This document shows, one piece after another, positions 32,507 to 40,994 of a DNA stretch of 64,000 nucleotides. The DNA comes from CBDEGR01 sp965237895. Its GTDB lineage: Bacteria > Acidobacteriota > Terriglobia > UBA7540 > JAPUME01. Below the pieces are notes generated by a model. It was given only the letters and a program-made list of their open reading frames with translations. It made no database searches and was not told the DNA's origin. The stretch's first letter is position 1. Each line of letters begins with the position of its first letter. The stretch is from contig CBDEGR010000002.1 of assembly GCA_965237895.1 (NCBI GenBank), positions 2,046,001 through 2,110,000 on the forward strand. The letters are read 5' to 3'. The position numbers and the translations under genes were made by a program.

Positions 32507-33874
32507 TTAAGGCTTTTTCTTTCCCGTCTCTTTCCGGCGCTTGCGCCACTCTTCAATCGCCTGCATGCGCTCGCGGAGCTTCGACTCAAGCCCCTGGTCG
32601 GTGGGTTGGTAATAGCGCCGCCCGCGCAGGCTTTCCGGCAACGATTCCATTGTAGTCAGCTTGTCTTCGCTCTTGTGCGCATACTGATACCCTTTGCCGT
32701 AGTCGAAGCTTGACATCAAATCAGTAACGGCGTTTCTCAAGTGTAGCGGCACCGGCTCTGTAACGGTCTTCTGCACGTCTTTCTGGACCTCCCCATAACC
32801 CGCATACAGTGCATTCGACTTGGGCGCCAGCGCCAAATACACCGTCGCCTCGGCCAGAGCCAAGTTCCCCTCCGGCATGCCGAGGAAGTGGACCGCCTGC
32901 ATGGCGTCAATCGACAATGCCAACGCGCGCGGGTCGGCGAGGCCAATATCTTCGGAAGCCATGCGAATCAAGCGGCGCGCCACGTAGAGCGGGTCTTCGC
33001 CGGCTTCGAGCATCCGCCCCAGCCAATAGAGCGCCGCGTCCGGTTCCGAGTTCCGCACGGACTTATGGAGAGCGGAAATTAAATTAAAGTGCTCTTCGCC
33101 CGATTTGTCATAGAGCAGCACCTTGCGCTGCAAGGCGTCTTCGACAACCGCTTCCGTCACCCTGATACATTCCCCTTCGCTTTTTCCCTCTGTACGGGGC
33201 GCGGTGTTCGCCACCACCTCCAGCGTATTGAAGGCCGAGCGGGCGTCGCCGCCGGCGAAGACGGCGATCTGCTCCAGAAGTTTGGGGGAGATTTCGATCT
33301 TCAACTTACCCAGGCCGCGCTCAGTATTTTTCAGCGCGCGCTTTAGGAGAGAAACCGTCAACTCAACCGACAGCGGTTCGAGCCGGTGCACCTTCGAACG
33401 GGAGAGAAGCGCGGAGATGACTTCGAAGGAAGGATTCTCGGTGGTCGCGCCGATCAAGATGATGTCGCCCCGCTCGACGTAAGGAAGAAAGGCGTCCTGT
33501 TGCGCCTTGTTGAAGCGGTGAATTTCGTCGATAAAAACCAGCGTCCGGCGGCCATGGCGGTGGGAGCGCTCAGCGGCGGCCATCACGTCTTTGACTTCGC
33601 GGATCCCGGTAAGGACCGCGCTGAAGCGGATAAAATCGTATCGGAGTCGGCGGGCGATGATCACCGCCAGCGTCGTCTTGCCCGAGCCGGGCGGGCCCCA
33701 GAGGATAATCGAACCCAACTCTCCCCGCTCGATTTGGCGGCGCAGCGGCTTGTGGGGTCCTAGAATATGTTCCTGACCGACAAATTCTTCGAGTGTCTCC
33801 GGCCGCATCCGCTCGGCCAGCGGCGCGGACCTGGACACCTGCCGCTCGTCGGATGGCGGTTCAAACAGACTCAT
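32507..33874 (-). CDS. rarA: Replication-associated recombination protein RarA (MgsA)
   Basis: Clamp-loader-like AAA ATPase acting at stalled forks. The ~455-residue protein has PLAERMRPETLEEFVGQEH, Walker A GPPGSGKTTLA near residue 60, Walker B LVFIDEIHRFNKAQQDA, sensor-1 GATTENPSFEV and the C-terminal MgsA region (HKSVRNSEPDAALYWLGRMLEAGEDP and ASEDIGLADPRAL). The ATG at 33874 begins the usual MSLFEP; the upstream in-frame start at 33910 adds an unlikely extension. Confidence 0.95.
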   Translation of the reverse strand: MSLFEPPSDERQVSRSAPLAERMRPETLEEFVGQEHILGPHKPLRRQIERGELGSIILWGPPGSGKTTLAVIIARRLRYDFIRFSAVLTGIREVKDVMAAAERSHRHGRRTLVFIDEIHRFNKAQQDAFLPYVERGDIILIGATTENPSFEVISALLSRSKVHRLEPLSVELTVSLLKRALKNTERGLGKLKIEISPKLLEQIAVFAGGDARSAFNTLEVVANTAPRTEGKSEGECIRVTEAVVEDALQRKVLLYDKSGEEHFNLISALHKSVRNSEPDAALYWLGRMLEAGEDPLYVARRLIRMASEDIGLADPRALALSIDAMQAVHFLGMPEGNLALAEATVYLALAPKSNALYAGYGEVQKDVQKTVTEPVPLHLRNAVTDLMSSFDYGKGYQYAHKSEDKLTTMESLPESLRGRRYYQPTDQGLESKLRERMQAIEEWRKRRKETGKKKP

Positions 33875-34113
33875 TTTGGGACCCCGTAGAAAAAATAGCA
33901 CAGCCCGCACGCAAGGACAGAGAAAAGTAGATTCGGGAGGGGAATGTAATAATTAACTGTTGGGAGGCTTCACTTCGCCGAGATCAAAGAAGGCAGGAAG
34001 TTTTTCATTACATACAGTTCCTGGCGCGTCCTTCCGGCGGCGAAGGCGACACGGACCGTTCCGCGTGTTGTTAAATTCGTGCGCGATGGCTCATAGACCT
34101 ACTGATTCCTTTG

Positions 34114-34293
34114 TCAGTTCTGCCCGGCGGCGGCGACGCGGCGGCGGACCTCGTCGGCCAAGGCTCCGACGGGGAGGACTTTCAGGGCCACGTCACGGTC
34201 GAGACGGGTGTCGGTGGCGCGATACACCTCTCCCATGCCGCCCGCCCCAAGCGCAGCGGTAACGTGATAATGCGAAATCGTCTTACCGATCAT
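34114..34293 (-). pseudogene. N-terminal fragment of a Ser/Thr protein kinase
   Basis: A 59-codon minus-strand ORF beginning MIGKTISHYHVTAALGAGGM and containing the kinase glycine-rich loop GAGGMGEVYRATDT followed by RDVALKVLP with the ATP-binding Lys, then a TGA. All of the catalytic loop and activation segment are missing. It matches the start of the large membrane-anchored kinases common in Acidobacteria, so this is a truncated remnant. Confidence 0.7.
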
Positions 34294-34441
34294 AGTATAT
34301 GAACCCTGAATTTATAGCGAAATCTTAGTCTTTCTGGAAGGCCAAGTCAACGCGAACGGAACCATGGGCTGCCCGGGGCCTTGGGTCGGGGGGAGTTTCA
34401 TCTGCAAAAGATCGATTGGAGATAAGGAGACTCGGGCGAAC

Positions 34442-35272
34442 TCAAGAATAGTAGCGGAACCCGCGCTGCCGCGCCGCTTCATAGAGAAATAGCATGCCGG
34501 CCGAGGCGGCGTTCAGAGATTCGCATTCCGGTCGGATGGGGATTCGCACCAACGCATCGGCCTCGCCCTGAACTTCTTCGGGCAACCCGGCGCCTTCTGC
34601 GCCGATCAGCAGAGCCGCTTTCTCGCCGAAATTCGCCCCGTGCAGAGGAATGTTCCCTCGCGCGTCGGCGGCGAAGATCAGCATATTCGACGAGCGAAGT
34701 TTTCGAATCAAGTCCCGCAGGCTCCAGTTCTCAAACACCGGAAGGCGAAAGATTGCACCCACCGAGGCGCGAACCGTCTTCGGCTGGAAGAGGCGAGCCG
34801 TTCCGTGCACCGTCATCAGGGCGGAAGCACCCAGCGCCAGCGACGCCCGCCACAGCGCTCCCAGATTGCCCGGGTCCTGAAGTCCGCAGGCGACCGGGAT
34901 AAAAACTTTCGGGCGGTTCAGAATCTCATTCAGAGGAGCCCGGCGGCGCTCGACCAGCGCGGCAATGCCCTGCGGCGACTTCGTACTGGAGAAGCTTCGG
35001 AAAACGGCCTCGGGAACCTCAATCCGCTCCGTCTGCAGGTGGAGACGGCGCAGAACCGCTCCGAACTTCGTCCGACCCGACGGGGTCACCAGCACAACGC
35101 GGGGACGAAAACCGGCGGCAATCGACTCCTCAATCAGGTGCGGCCCTTCGACCGCCAGGAATCCTTCGTCCGTCGTTCCGTCGCTGAAAGCGCGCTTCAG
35201 CGACTTCAGGAACGGGTTTTGACGGCTGGAGATCTTTTTGATCGGAGGCAGGGTATTTTTTCGCTTTGCCAT
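34442..35272 (-). CDS. RNA 2'-O-methyltransferase, SpoU/TrmH family
   Basis: SPOUT-fold enzyme methylating a ribose in rRNA or tRNA. The ~276-residue protein has a substrate-binding N-domain (GFLAVEGPHLIEESIAAG) and the three SpoU motifs: CGLQDPGNLGALWRASLALG, LLIGAEGAGLPEE and IRPECESLNAASAGMLFLYEA, which form the knotted SAM site. The ATG at 35272 with AAGGAAAG eight bases upstream is preferred over 35314. The specific RNA target cannot be given. Confidence 0.9.
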   Translation of the reverse strand: MAKRKNTLPPIKKISSRQNPFLKSLKRAFSDGTTDEGFLAVEGPHLIEESIAAGFRPRVVLVTPSGRTKFGAVLRRLHLQTERIEVPEAVFRSFSSTKSPQGIAALVERRRAPLNEILNRPKVFIPVACGLQDPGNLGALWRASLALGASALMTVHGTARLFQPKTVRASVGAIFRLPVFENWSLRDLIRKLRSSNMLIFAADARGNIPLHGANFGEKAALLIGAEGAGLPEEVQGEADALVRIPIRPECESLNAASAGMLFLYEAARQRGFRYYS

Positions 35273-35405
35273 ATTCGAGCTTTCCTTCGCAAATCCGGCT
35301 CTGCCGGTCCTCACTTACCTCATCGTCCATCGGGCTGAGTAGCTTAACAAAGCCCCTGGAAAGAGTAAATGTCGGAAAGAGGAAGGTTGGGCGTCTTGAG
35401 TGTGC

Positions 35406-35555
35406 CTAAGAATCTCTCCGTTTGAACCGCCCGGGCACGACGTCGCAGCGCTTGACCCAGCCCTTATACATGCGACCGAGTGGGGCGACTTTCTGCGGGA
35501 ATTTTTCCGCAAGATTATTCATTTCGGTCCAGTCGGCCTCAAGATCGTAGAGCTC
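35406..35555 (-). pseudogene. C-terminal fragment of an arylsulfatase-type sulfatase
   Basis: A frame without a start reads ELYDLEADWTEMNNLAEKFP, then QKVAPLGRMYKGWVKRC and a TAG. This is the typical sulfatase ending (WELYDLEADRTELNDLA and a final YEAWAKR). An in-frame stop lies immediately upstream, and the N-terminal Cys-containing sulfatase core is absent. It is a gene scrap between the methyltransferase and sua5. Confidence 0.6.
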
Positions 35556-35626
35556 TCAAGCGCCGCAGCGGCAGCGCCCACGCCCGACATGGGGAGGAAC
35601 CGGCGTCGAGGGATTTTCTTTATCCA

Positions 35627-36265
35627 TCAATCCTCCGAAGACAAAAACTCTTCCAATTCCTTTTCGGGAACCTTGCCCGGACGAATCAAGCGGCAGCGTC
35701 CGTGCCCGACATCGAGAATCGTTGAGGCCTCGCCTCCGGGTGTGGGGCCGTAATCGAGGATCAAAGAAAGGCGGTCGCCGAATTGCCCGGCCACTTCGTC
35801 GGGGGTGGCGCACTCGGGCATCTCCGAGATATTTGCGCTGGTCGCCGTAAGCGGCATGCCCAGCGCCTCGGCGAAACGAACGGCCAAGTCGCAATCCGGC
35901 AGACGGAGCGCAATCTTGCCGGTATTGGCCGTAATACGGAGGGGAACGCGCTTGGCCGCAGGCAGCACCAAGGTCAGCGGACCGGGCCAGAAGCGTTCGG
36001 CCAGCCGGTAAAAAACGGCGGGGAGGTCTCCGGTCAACTCCTCGGCCTGCTTGAGGGAACTTACAGCCAGCAGAATGGGTTTATGATTGTCACGTTGCTT
36101 CAGCTCATAAAGCCCGTTCACGGCGGCCAAGTTAAACGGGTCCACGGCCAACCCGTAATAGGTGTCCGTGGGGAAGGCGACGGCTTTCCCTTGCTCGATC
36201 AGCGCTGCGGCATACTCTAACGCATATTGCTCGCGCCCCTTTTCGACTTTGATTCGCTTAGGCAT
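35627..36265 (-). CDS. tsaC: Threonylcarbamoyl-AMP synthase (Sua5/TsaC family)
   Basis: Makes threonylcarbamoyl-AMP from threonine, bicarbonate and ATP for the t6A37 modification of ANN-decoding tRNAs. The 212-residue protein is YrdC-domain only: KAVAFPTDTYYGLAVDPFN near residue 28, ELKQRDNHKPILLAV, FWPGPLTLVLP, IALRLPD, PLTATSANISEMP and a late STILDVG. It lacks the Sua5 C-terminal domain, so the short TsaC form. It is divergent from thiL, with an inverted repeat between them. Confidence 0.93.
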   Translation of the reverse strand: MPKRIKVEKGREQYALEYAAALIEQGKAVAFPTDTYYGLAVDPFNLAAVNGLYELKQRDNHKPILLAVSSLKQAEELTGDLPAVFYRLAERFWPGPLTLVLPAAKRVPLRITANTGKIALRLPDCDLAVRFAEALGMPLTATSANISEMPECATPDEVAGQFGDRLSLILDYGPTPGGEASTILDVGHGRCRLIRPGKVPEKELEEFLSSED

Positions 36266-36281
36266 GATTCAAGGTAGGTTG

Positions 36282-36310
36282 ATTTGTTGTCACCAGCGTA
36301 CACAACAAAT
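36282..36310. promoter_or_regulatory. 9-bp inverted repeat between tsaC and thiL
   Basis: ATTTGTTGT (36282-36290) and ACAACAAAT (36302-36310), perfect arms with an 11-base spacer, 17 bases upstream of the tsaC start and in the shared divergent region. It may be an operator; the regulator is unknown. Confidence 0.45.
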
Positions 36311-36385
36311 TTCGCACAGTCAAGAAACCCTTTTTCTATCAAGAGGTTGAGAATCGATTATGATAGATAGGGTGGAATATCATTG

Positions 36386-37390
36386 ATGTTTCGCAACGAA
36401 AAGCAGATGGTCGAGTGGCTGAAACGGAGACGCGCGCCCGCCGGCAAGGGACTTCTGCTTGGAATCGGCGATGACGCGGCGCTCCTTCGACCCCCCGCAG
36501 GCACCGAGTGGGTTTTCACCACAGACCTGATGGTGGAAGACGTGCACTTCCTCGCTCGCCTCGAGCCGGCCCGCTCGGTCGGACACCGGGCCCTGGCTCG
36601 TGGGTTGAGCGACGTAGCGGCCATGGGCGGCAGGCCTCGGTTCGCCCTGGTCTCGTTGGCGCTCTCCGGTAAAGCGCCGAGCAAGTGGTTCCGGGAATTC
36701 CATCAGGGTTTTCAATCTTTGGCACGTCGCTATAACGTAACGCTGGTCGGCGGGGATACCGCCCTATCCCCTCGCGGTACCGTGGTCGACACGGTTGTGG
36801 TCGGTGAGGTGCGGAGCGGTTTCGCCGTTCGGCGCTCGGGCGCGAGCCCCGGAGACCGCATCTTCGTGAGCGGGGGTGTGGGACTCTCCGCCTGGGGAGG
36901 GAAACTGATCCGCTCAAAACTTGGACCTGTTCATCGGCTTCAGCGCGCGGCAGTCCGCACCCATCTCTACCCCACCCCGCGCTGCACGCTGGGGGAGCAC
37001 TTGGCACTGAATCGGTCGGCCTCAGCCATGATCGACATCAGCGACGGGCTGGCGCTGGACCTGCACCGCCTCTGTGAGGCAAGCGGCGTCGGGGCAAGGC
37101 TCGGGGCCGACAGCATCCCCCATCCCGCCCCCACCGGCAACCTGCTTCAGCGACACGAAGCGCTCCGCCTTGCGCTTGAAGGCGGCGAAGACTACGAATT
37201 GCTCTTTACGGTTTCCCCAAAAAAAGTCCGGAGGCTGAGTGCGAAGCTGGAAGGCATCGCGCTCACCGAGATCGGTGAAATTACCCGAGGAAGGAAAATT
37301 GAGATCGTGCAGGACGGCAAGACGCGCAGCCTCGCCTCCGGTGGGTATGACCACTTCCGGCGAAAGAAGAGTGAACCTCGGCTCTTTTGA
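36386..37390 (+). CDS. thiL: Thiamine-monophosphate kinase
   Basis: Phosphorylates thiamine monophosphate to thiamine pyrophosphate. The ~334-residue protein has the ThiL N-terminal GIGDDAALLRPPAG with the metal-binding Asp pair near residue 28, TTDLMVEDVHF, ALARGLSDVAAMGG, LVGGDTALS, IDISDGLALDLHRLC and GGEDYELLFTV. A TTG three bases upstream (36383) is an alternative start. It converges on the PBP gene with an 8-base gap; a hairpin overlaps the junction. Confidence 0.94.
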   Translation: MFRNEKQMVEWLKRRRAPAGKGLLLGIGDDAALLRPPAGTEWVFTTDLMVEDVHFLARLEPARSVGHRALARGLSDVAAMGGRPRFALVSLALSGKAPSKWFREFHQGFQSLARRYNVTLVGGDTALSPRGTVVDTVVVGEVRSGFAVRRSGASPGDRIFVSGGVGLSAWGGKLIRSKLGPVHRLQRAAVRTHLYPTPRCTLGEHLALNRSASAMIDISDGLALDLHRLCEASGVGARLGADSIPHPAPTGNLLQRHEALRLALEGGEDYELLFTVSPKKVRRLSAKLEGIALTEIGEITRGRKIEIVQDGKTRSLASGGYDHFRRKKSEPRLF

Positions 37391-37394
37391 CCTT

Positions 37395-37413
37395 GGCTCT
37401 AGGGAGCCGGGTC
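37395..37413. terminator. Hairpin between convergent thiL and PBP1A genes
   Basis: GGCTC-TAGG-GAGCC (37395-37408), followed on the plus strand by a pyrimidine-rich stretch. Its position between two convergent stops suggests a terminator for thiL; the T tract is imperfect. Confidence 0.4.
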
Positions 37414-39648
37414 TCTTCTTTCGTCGGAGAGGAGAATCGCTTCCACCTGTTCGGGAGAATCGAGCAGCGGCGAGTGGGGAAACCCTCCGGCGGGGAAAAC
37501 TTTTGCCGCCTCCCGCATGAAATCCATCCAGATGGGCAAAGCGACCCGCGCGCCTTCTTCGCGCGACCCGAGTGTTTCCCGATTGTCCAATCCCACCCAG
37601 ACGCTGCACGTCACTGTGGGAGAAAAACCGATGAACGCCGCATCTGAGTAGTCGTTCGTGGTTCCAGTCTTTCCGGCCAACGGGAGGTTCAGTGATTGCA
37701 CCCGCCTCGCCGTACCGGAACGAACAACTTCTCGAAGCATCGATACCATTAATCGCGCCACCGGAGCGGACAGAACCTCCGCCATCTGCGGGCGGTGCTC
37801 CTCCAGCAGCGCGCCGTGATAGGAGACGACTTTCTCAATGGAATAGGGCGCGGCGCGGATGCCGTCGTTCGGAAACACGGAAAAGGCCGACGTATGTTCG
37901 AGCAACAACACTTCGGAGGCGCCCAAAGCCAGCGGCAGATTCGGCACCAGAGGGGACGCGATCCCGAGTTTCTCACTCAGGGAAACAACCTTCTGGATGC
38001 CCACCTGATCGATCAGCTTTACGGCCGGGACGTTTCTGGACTCGGCAAGCGCCTGAAGTAATGTGATCTCTCCTTTGAATCGCCGGTCGTAGTTCTGAGG
38101 ACTCCAGGGGCGAACCAAACCCTTCGTATAGACCGTCGGCTCATCGACCACCGTATCGAACGGCGAAAAACCCCCGAGCAGCGCCGCCGTGTAGAGGTAC
38201 GGCTTGAAGGAAGACCCGGCTTGGCGCAGCGCTTGGGTGGTGCGGTTGAACTGGCTCCGGCGGAAATCGTAGCCACCCACCATGGCCAAGATGCGTCCGG
38301 TGTGGTTTTCGAGGGCGACCAGCGCGCCCTGCACCTCCGGCCTCTGGTCGAGAGTGATGCGCGGTTGCCCGGAGACGATCCGGACGACCTTCAGGAGCAC
38401 GATGTCGCCTTTCTTCAATACCCTCCGTGAATCCGTCCGTCCGGTCCAGGCGAATCCCGCCGGGCTGAGCGTCGCGCTTCGGTCTCCAATCTTCACCTGT
38501 GCCCTCAGCCGCGTCACCTGGGTCACCAACCCGTGCACGGAGTCGCCCGCCCGGACCGGCCGCTTCCAATCCCGATGCCGGTAAGTCTCAAGCGTGGCGG
38601 GCTTCCCGTTCTCAAGACGCGGCGGGTCCTGAAGAATATTGAGCTCGACACCGCGCCAGCCGCGGCGTTTGTCTACCCGATGAAGCCCGAAACGCACGGC
38701 CTGTTCGGCGGCTTGCTGGAGCGCGGGGTCCAGCGTCGTATGAACGCGCAATCCCTGCTCATGGACGGTGGACTTGCCGTAGCGGTCTTCGAGCTGCTTG
38801 CGAATCTCCTCGATGAAGTAAAGTCCCAGGTCACTGCCGGGCTCCTGGGGATTGAGCCCCAGGGGTGCTGCCAGGGCCGCGGCGGCTTCCTCGGCGGTGA
38901 TCTTTCCGTTCGCTTGCATGGCGCGGAGAACGATATTCCGCCGCCTTTTAGCGCGCTCGGGATGCCGCAGGGGCGCATAGGCGCTGGGCGCTTGCGGCAA
39001 ACCCGCCAGCAGGGCCGCTTCCGGCAGAGTCAACTCCGCCAAGTCTTTTTGAAAATTGAACCGTGCAGCGGCCTGAAAGCCGTAGTTGCCGCTACCCAGA
39101 TAAATCTGGTTGCAGTAGAGCGTAAAAATCTGCGCTTTGGTGAAGTGCCGTTCGATTTGTACGGCCAGCAGCGCTTCCTCCAGCTTGCGGCGGAATCTCT
39201 TGTCGGGAGAGAGAAAGAGGATTCGGCTCAACTGCTGGGTGATGGTGCTGGCGCCTTGGGTCAGACGCCATCGCAGAATGTCCACCAAGGCGGCGCGAGC
39301 CACCCCGCCTACGTCCACCCCCCAATGGTCCCAAAAGTTGCGGTCCTCGACTGAGAGGATCGCGTCCTGCAGAAGTACCGGAATCCCTTCATAGTCCGCC
39401 AGGATGCGGCGCTCGAGAGCAAAGGTGCCGATCAGCGAGCCCTCCCGCCCATAGATTTCCGTGATGACGTCGGGCCGATAGTCTTCGAGCAACCGAACCT
39501 GAGGCAGATCGACGGTGTGGACAAAGACCAGGCCGCCGAGCGCACCCATCCCCACCGAAAACAGCAGAAGGACGAAAAACACCACATGAGCGTATCGAAT
39601 CTGTCGCCGGGGTGGTGAGGAATCCGGAAAGTGTAAGGGATGAGACAT
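37399..39648 (-). CDS. Penicillin-binding protein 1A (class A PBP)
   Basis: Bifunctional peptidoglycan glycosyltransferase/transpeptidase. A short cytoplasmic tail and one membrane helix (VVFFVLLLFSVGMGALGGLVF) are followed by the GT51 domain with the catalytic Glu in SVEDRNFWDHWG and GASTITQQLSR, an OB-like insert, and the transpeptidase domain with SSFK, the SRN motif (AESRNVPAV) and KTGTTND. About 749 residues, normal for PBP1A. The frame is open to 39684; the ATG at 39648 is chosen. Confidence 0.95.
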   Translation of the reverse strand: MSHPLHFPDSSPPRRQIRYAHVVFFVLLLFSVGMGALGGLVFVHTVDLPQVRLLEDYRPDVITEIYGREGSLIGTFALERRILADYEGIPVLLQDAILSVEDRNFWDHWGVDVGGVARAALVDILRWRLTQGASTITQQLSRILFLSPDKRFRRKLEEALLAVQIERHFTKAQIFTLYCNQIYLGSGNYGFQAAARFNFQKDLAELTLPEAALLAGLPQAPSAYAPLRHPERAKRRRNIVLRAMQANGKITAEEAAAALAAPLGLNPQEPGSDLGLYFIEEIRKQLEDRYGKSTVHEQGLRVHTTLDPALQQAAEQAVRFGLHRVDKRRGWRGVELNILQDPPRLENGKPATLETYRHRDWKRPVRAGDSVHGLVTQVTRLRAQVKIGDRSATLSPAGFAWTGRTDSRRVLKKGDIVLLKVVRIVSGQPRITLDQRPEVQGALVALENHTGRILAMVGGYDFRRSQFNRTTQALRQAGSSFKPYLYTAALLGGFSPFDTVVDEPTVYTKGLVRPWSPQNYDRRFKGEITLLQALAESRNVPAVKLIDQVGIQKVVSLSEKLGIASPLVPNLPLALGASEVLLLEHTSAFSVFPNDGIRAAPYSIEKVVSYHGALLEEHRPQMAEVLSAPVARLMVSMLREVVRSGTARRVQSLNLPLAGKTGTTNDYSDAAFIGFSPTVTCSVWVGLDNRETLGSREEGARVALPIWMDFMREAAKVFPAGGFPHSPLLDSPEQVEAILLSDERRDPAP

Positions 39649-39751
39649 GAACAAAATGTTTCGCTTCGGCGTCCCTGCACTCATGCACTAAGGCGCCGAC
39701 TTTCGTTCGAACCAAAGTCAGGGCCGATTCGCGTGCCTGTTGATTTTAAGC

Positions 39752-39784
39752 CGAGCCCCCCGGGCCGTCAATTTGCCCGGCTCG
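39752..39784 (-). terminator. GC-rich hairpin after the HIT gene
   Basis: On the minus strand CGAGCC-GGGC pairs with GCCC and GGCTCG, spanning 39752-39784, 29 bases past the HIT stop and upstream of the PBP gene. It lacks a clear T tract (the flank is GCTTAAAATC), so termination is only suggested. Confidence 0.3.
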
Positions 39785-39812
39785 ATACAAAGGGGACCCT
39801 TTCGTAGGCCGA

Positions 39813-40307
39813 TTACCCGGAAGAAGAGAAGAAAGGAAGTAATTTTTCGTAAGTAGTGCTTAACGATTCAGGCACGACCCGGGTCTCGCCGACGACGGTC
39901 ATGAAATTCGAGTCGCCGTCCCAGCGGGGAAGAATATGGAAGTGAACGTGGTCGGCAACGCCGGCGCCCGCCATGCGGCCGATATTCATGCCCAGGTTGT
40001 AGCCCTGGGGAGAATAGACCTCGGTCAGCGCCTGCTGAACCTTCTGAGCCAAGTCGATCATCTCATGCAAGGTGTCCGGATCGGTCCGGGCGATATCGGC
40101 CACGTGGGTGTAAGGAACGACCATCGAGTGCCCGGTTGTGTAGGGAAACAAGTTGAGGACGATGAAGTTCCGCTTGCCTCGAAAAAGGACCAGGTTTTTA
40201 CTGTCGTCGGCCTGATCTTTCTCCAGTTTTTCACAAAAGACGCAACCCGGGTTGCGGTCGGTCTGGGCAACGTAGCGGTATCGCCAGGGACTCCAAAGAT
40301 AATCCAT
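39813..40307 (-). CDS. HIT family hydrolase/phosphorylase
   Basis: A 164-residue histidine-triad protein of the Ap4A phosphorylase-like branch: MDYLWSPWRYRYV at the N-terminus, Cys pairs in CVFCEKL, NLFPYTTGHSMVVPYTHV, and the catalytic triad HVHFHILPRW near residue 125. Likely acts on dinucleoside polyphosphates or AMP derivatives. Upstream on the same strand is the IHF/HU gene. Confidence 0.9.
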   Translation of the reverse strand: MDYLWSPWRYRYVAQTDRNPGCVFCEKLEKDQADDSKNLVLFRGKRNFIVLNLFPYTTGHSMVVPYTHVADIARTDPDTLHEMIDLAQKVQQALTEVYSPQGYNLGMNIGRMAGAGVADHVHFHILPRWDGDSNFMTVVGETRVVPESLSTTYEKLLPFFSSSG

Positions 40308-40429
40308 GGATTCATTCTTCTGCCGTCTTCAGGGCCACTTCACAACTATCGTCGCGATTCGTAGAGGCGAGTCTTTTGGGAATATTCCACCCGGCTTGGA
40401 GCCCGTGCGCAGCGACCCGAAGAGAAAAG

Positions 40430-40744
40430 TTATCCACCGGAAGGGGTAGTCGCGGCTTCTTTACGGAGGATCCCGTTGACCAGATCCTTCAGTTCCTTGC
40501 TCGGTTTGAAGTAGGGAACCCGTTTGGCCGGCACCTGCACCTGCTCACCCGTTTTGGGATTCCGGCCCACCCGCGGGTTCCGTTGCCGGGTACGAAAACT
40601 TCCAAACCCCCGGATCTCGATCTTGTCGGCTTGGCGCAACGCCTTCACGATACTCTCAAAAACCGTCTCGACGATCACTTCCGAATCCTTGCGACCCATT
40701 TCGACTGCCCGGGATACTTCCTCCACCAGGTCTGCTTTTGTCAT
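40430..40744 (-). CDS. IHF-beta/HU family DNA-binding protein
   Basis: A 104-residue nucleoid protein. MTKADLVEEVSRAV begins the helical body; the DNA-minor-groove arm is RGFGSFRTRQRNPRVGRNPKTGEQVQVPAKRVPYFKPSKEL with the conserved Pro in RNPKTG, and a short Ala/Thr tail follows. The arm matches IHF-beta better than typical HU. It is downstream of the S1 gene, an arrangement (rpsA-ihfB) known in other bacteria. Confidence 0.92.
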   Translation of the reverse strand: MTKADLVEEVSRAVEMGRKDSEVIVETVFESIVKALRQADKIEIRGFGSFRTRQRNPRVGRNPKTGEQVQVPAKRVPYFKPSKELKDLVNGILRKEAATTPSGG

Positions 40745-40925
40745 TCTGAAAACTCCTCATGAATCTTGGGACCCGAACCAAATTCGTGCGTCTCCGGCAG
40801 AGTCCCCGCCGCCGGACGCAGCCCCCCCCATGAAAACCCAAACTGAAAAGAGAATACCTGCCGTCGTACAACCCAACTCGTCGATTGCAAAAGGGAGAAC
40901 CGCGCCTGCAACTCCGGCCCTCTTA

Positions 40926-40953
40926 AGTATACCTTCCGGACCCGGGAGCGCAA
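40926..40953 (-). promoter_or_regulatory. Candidate promoter of the IHF/HU gene
   Basis: Minus strand TTGCGC (40948-40953), a 16-base spacer, TATACT (40926-40931). Predicted start about 170 bases ahead of the gene, in the rpsA-IHF gap. Confidence 0.4.
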
Positions 40954-40994
40954 GCGAACAGCAAAAACTTTCTCCCGGCGGACGCGGCCTCCAC

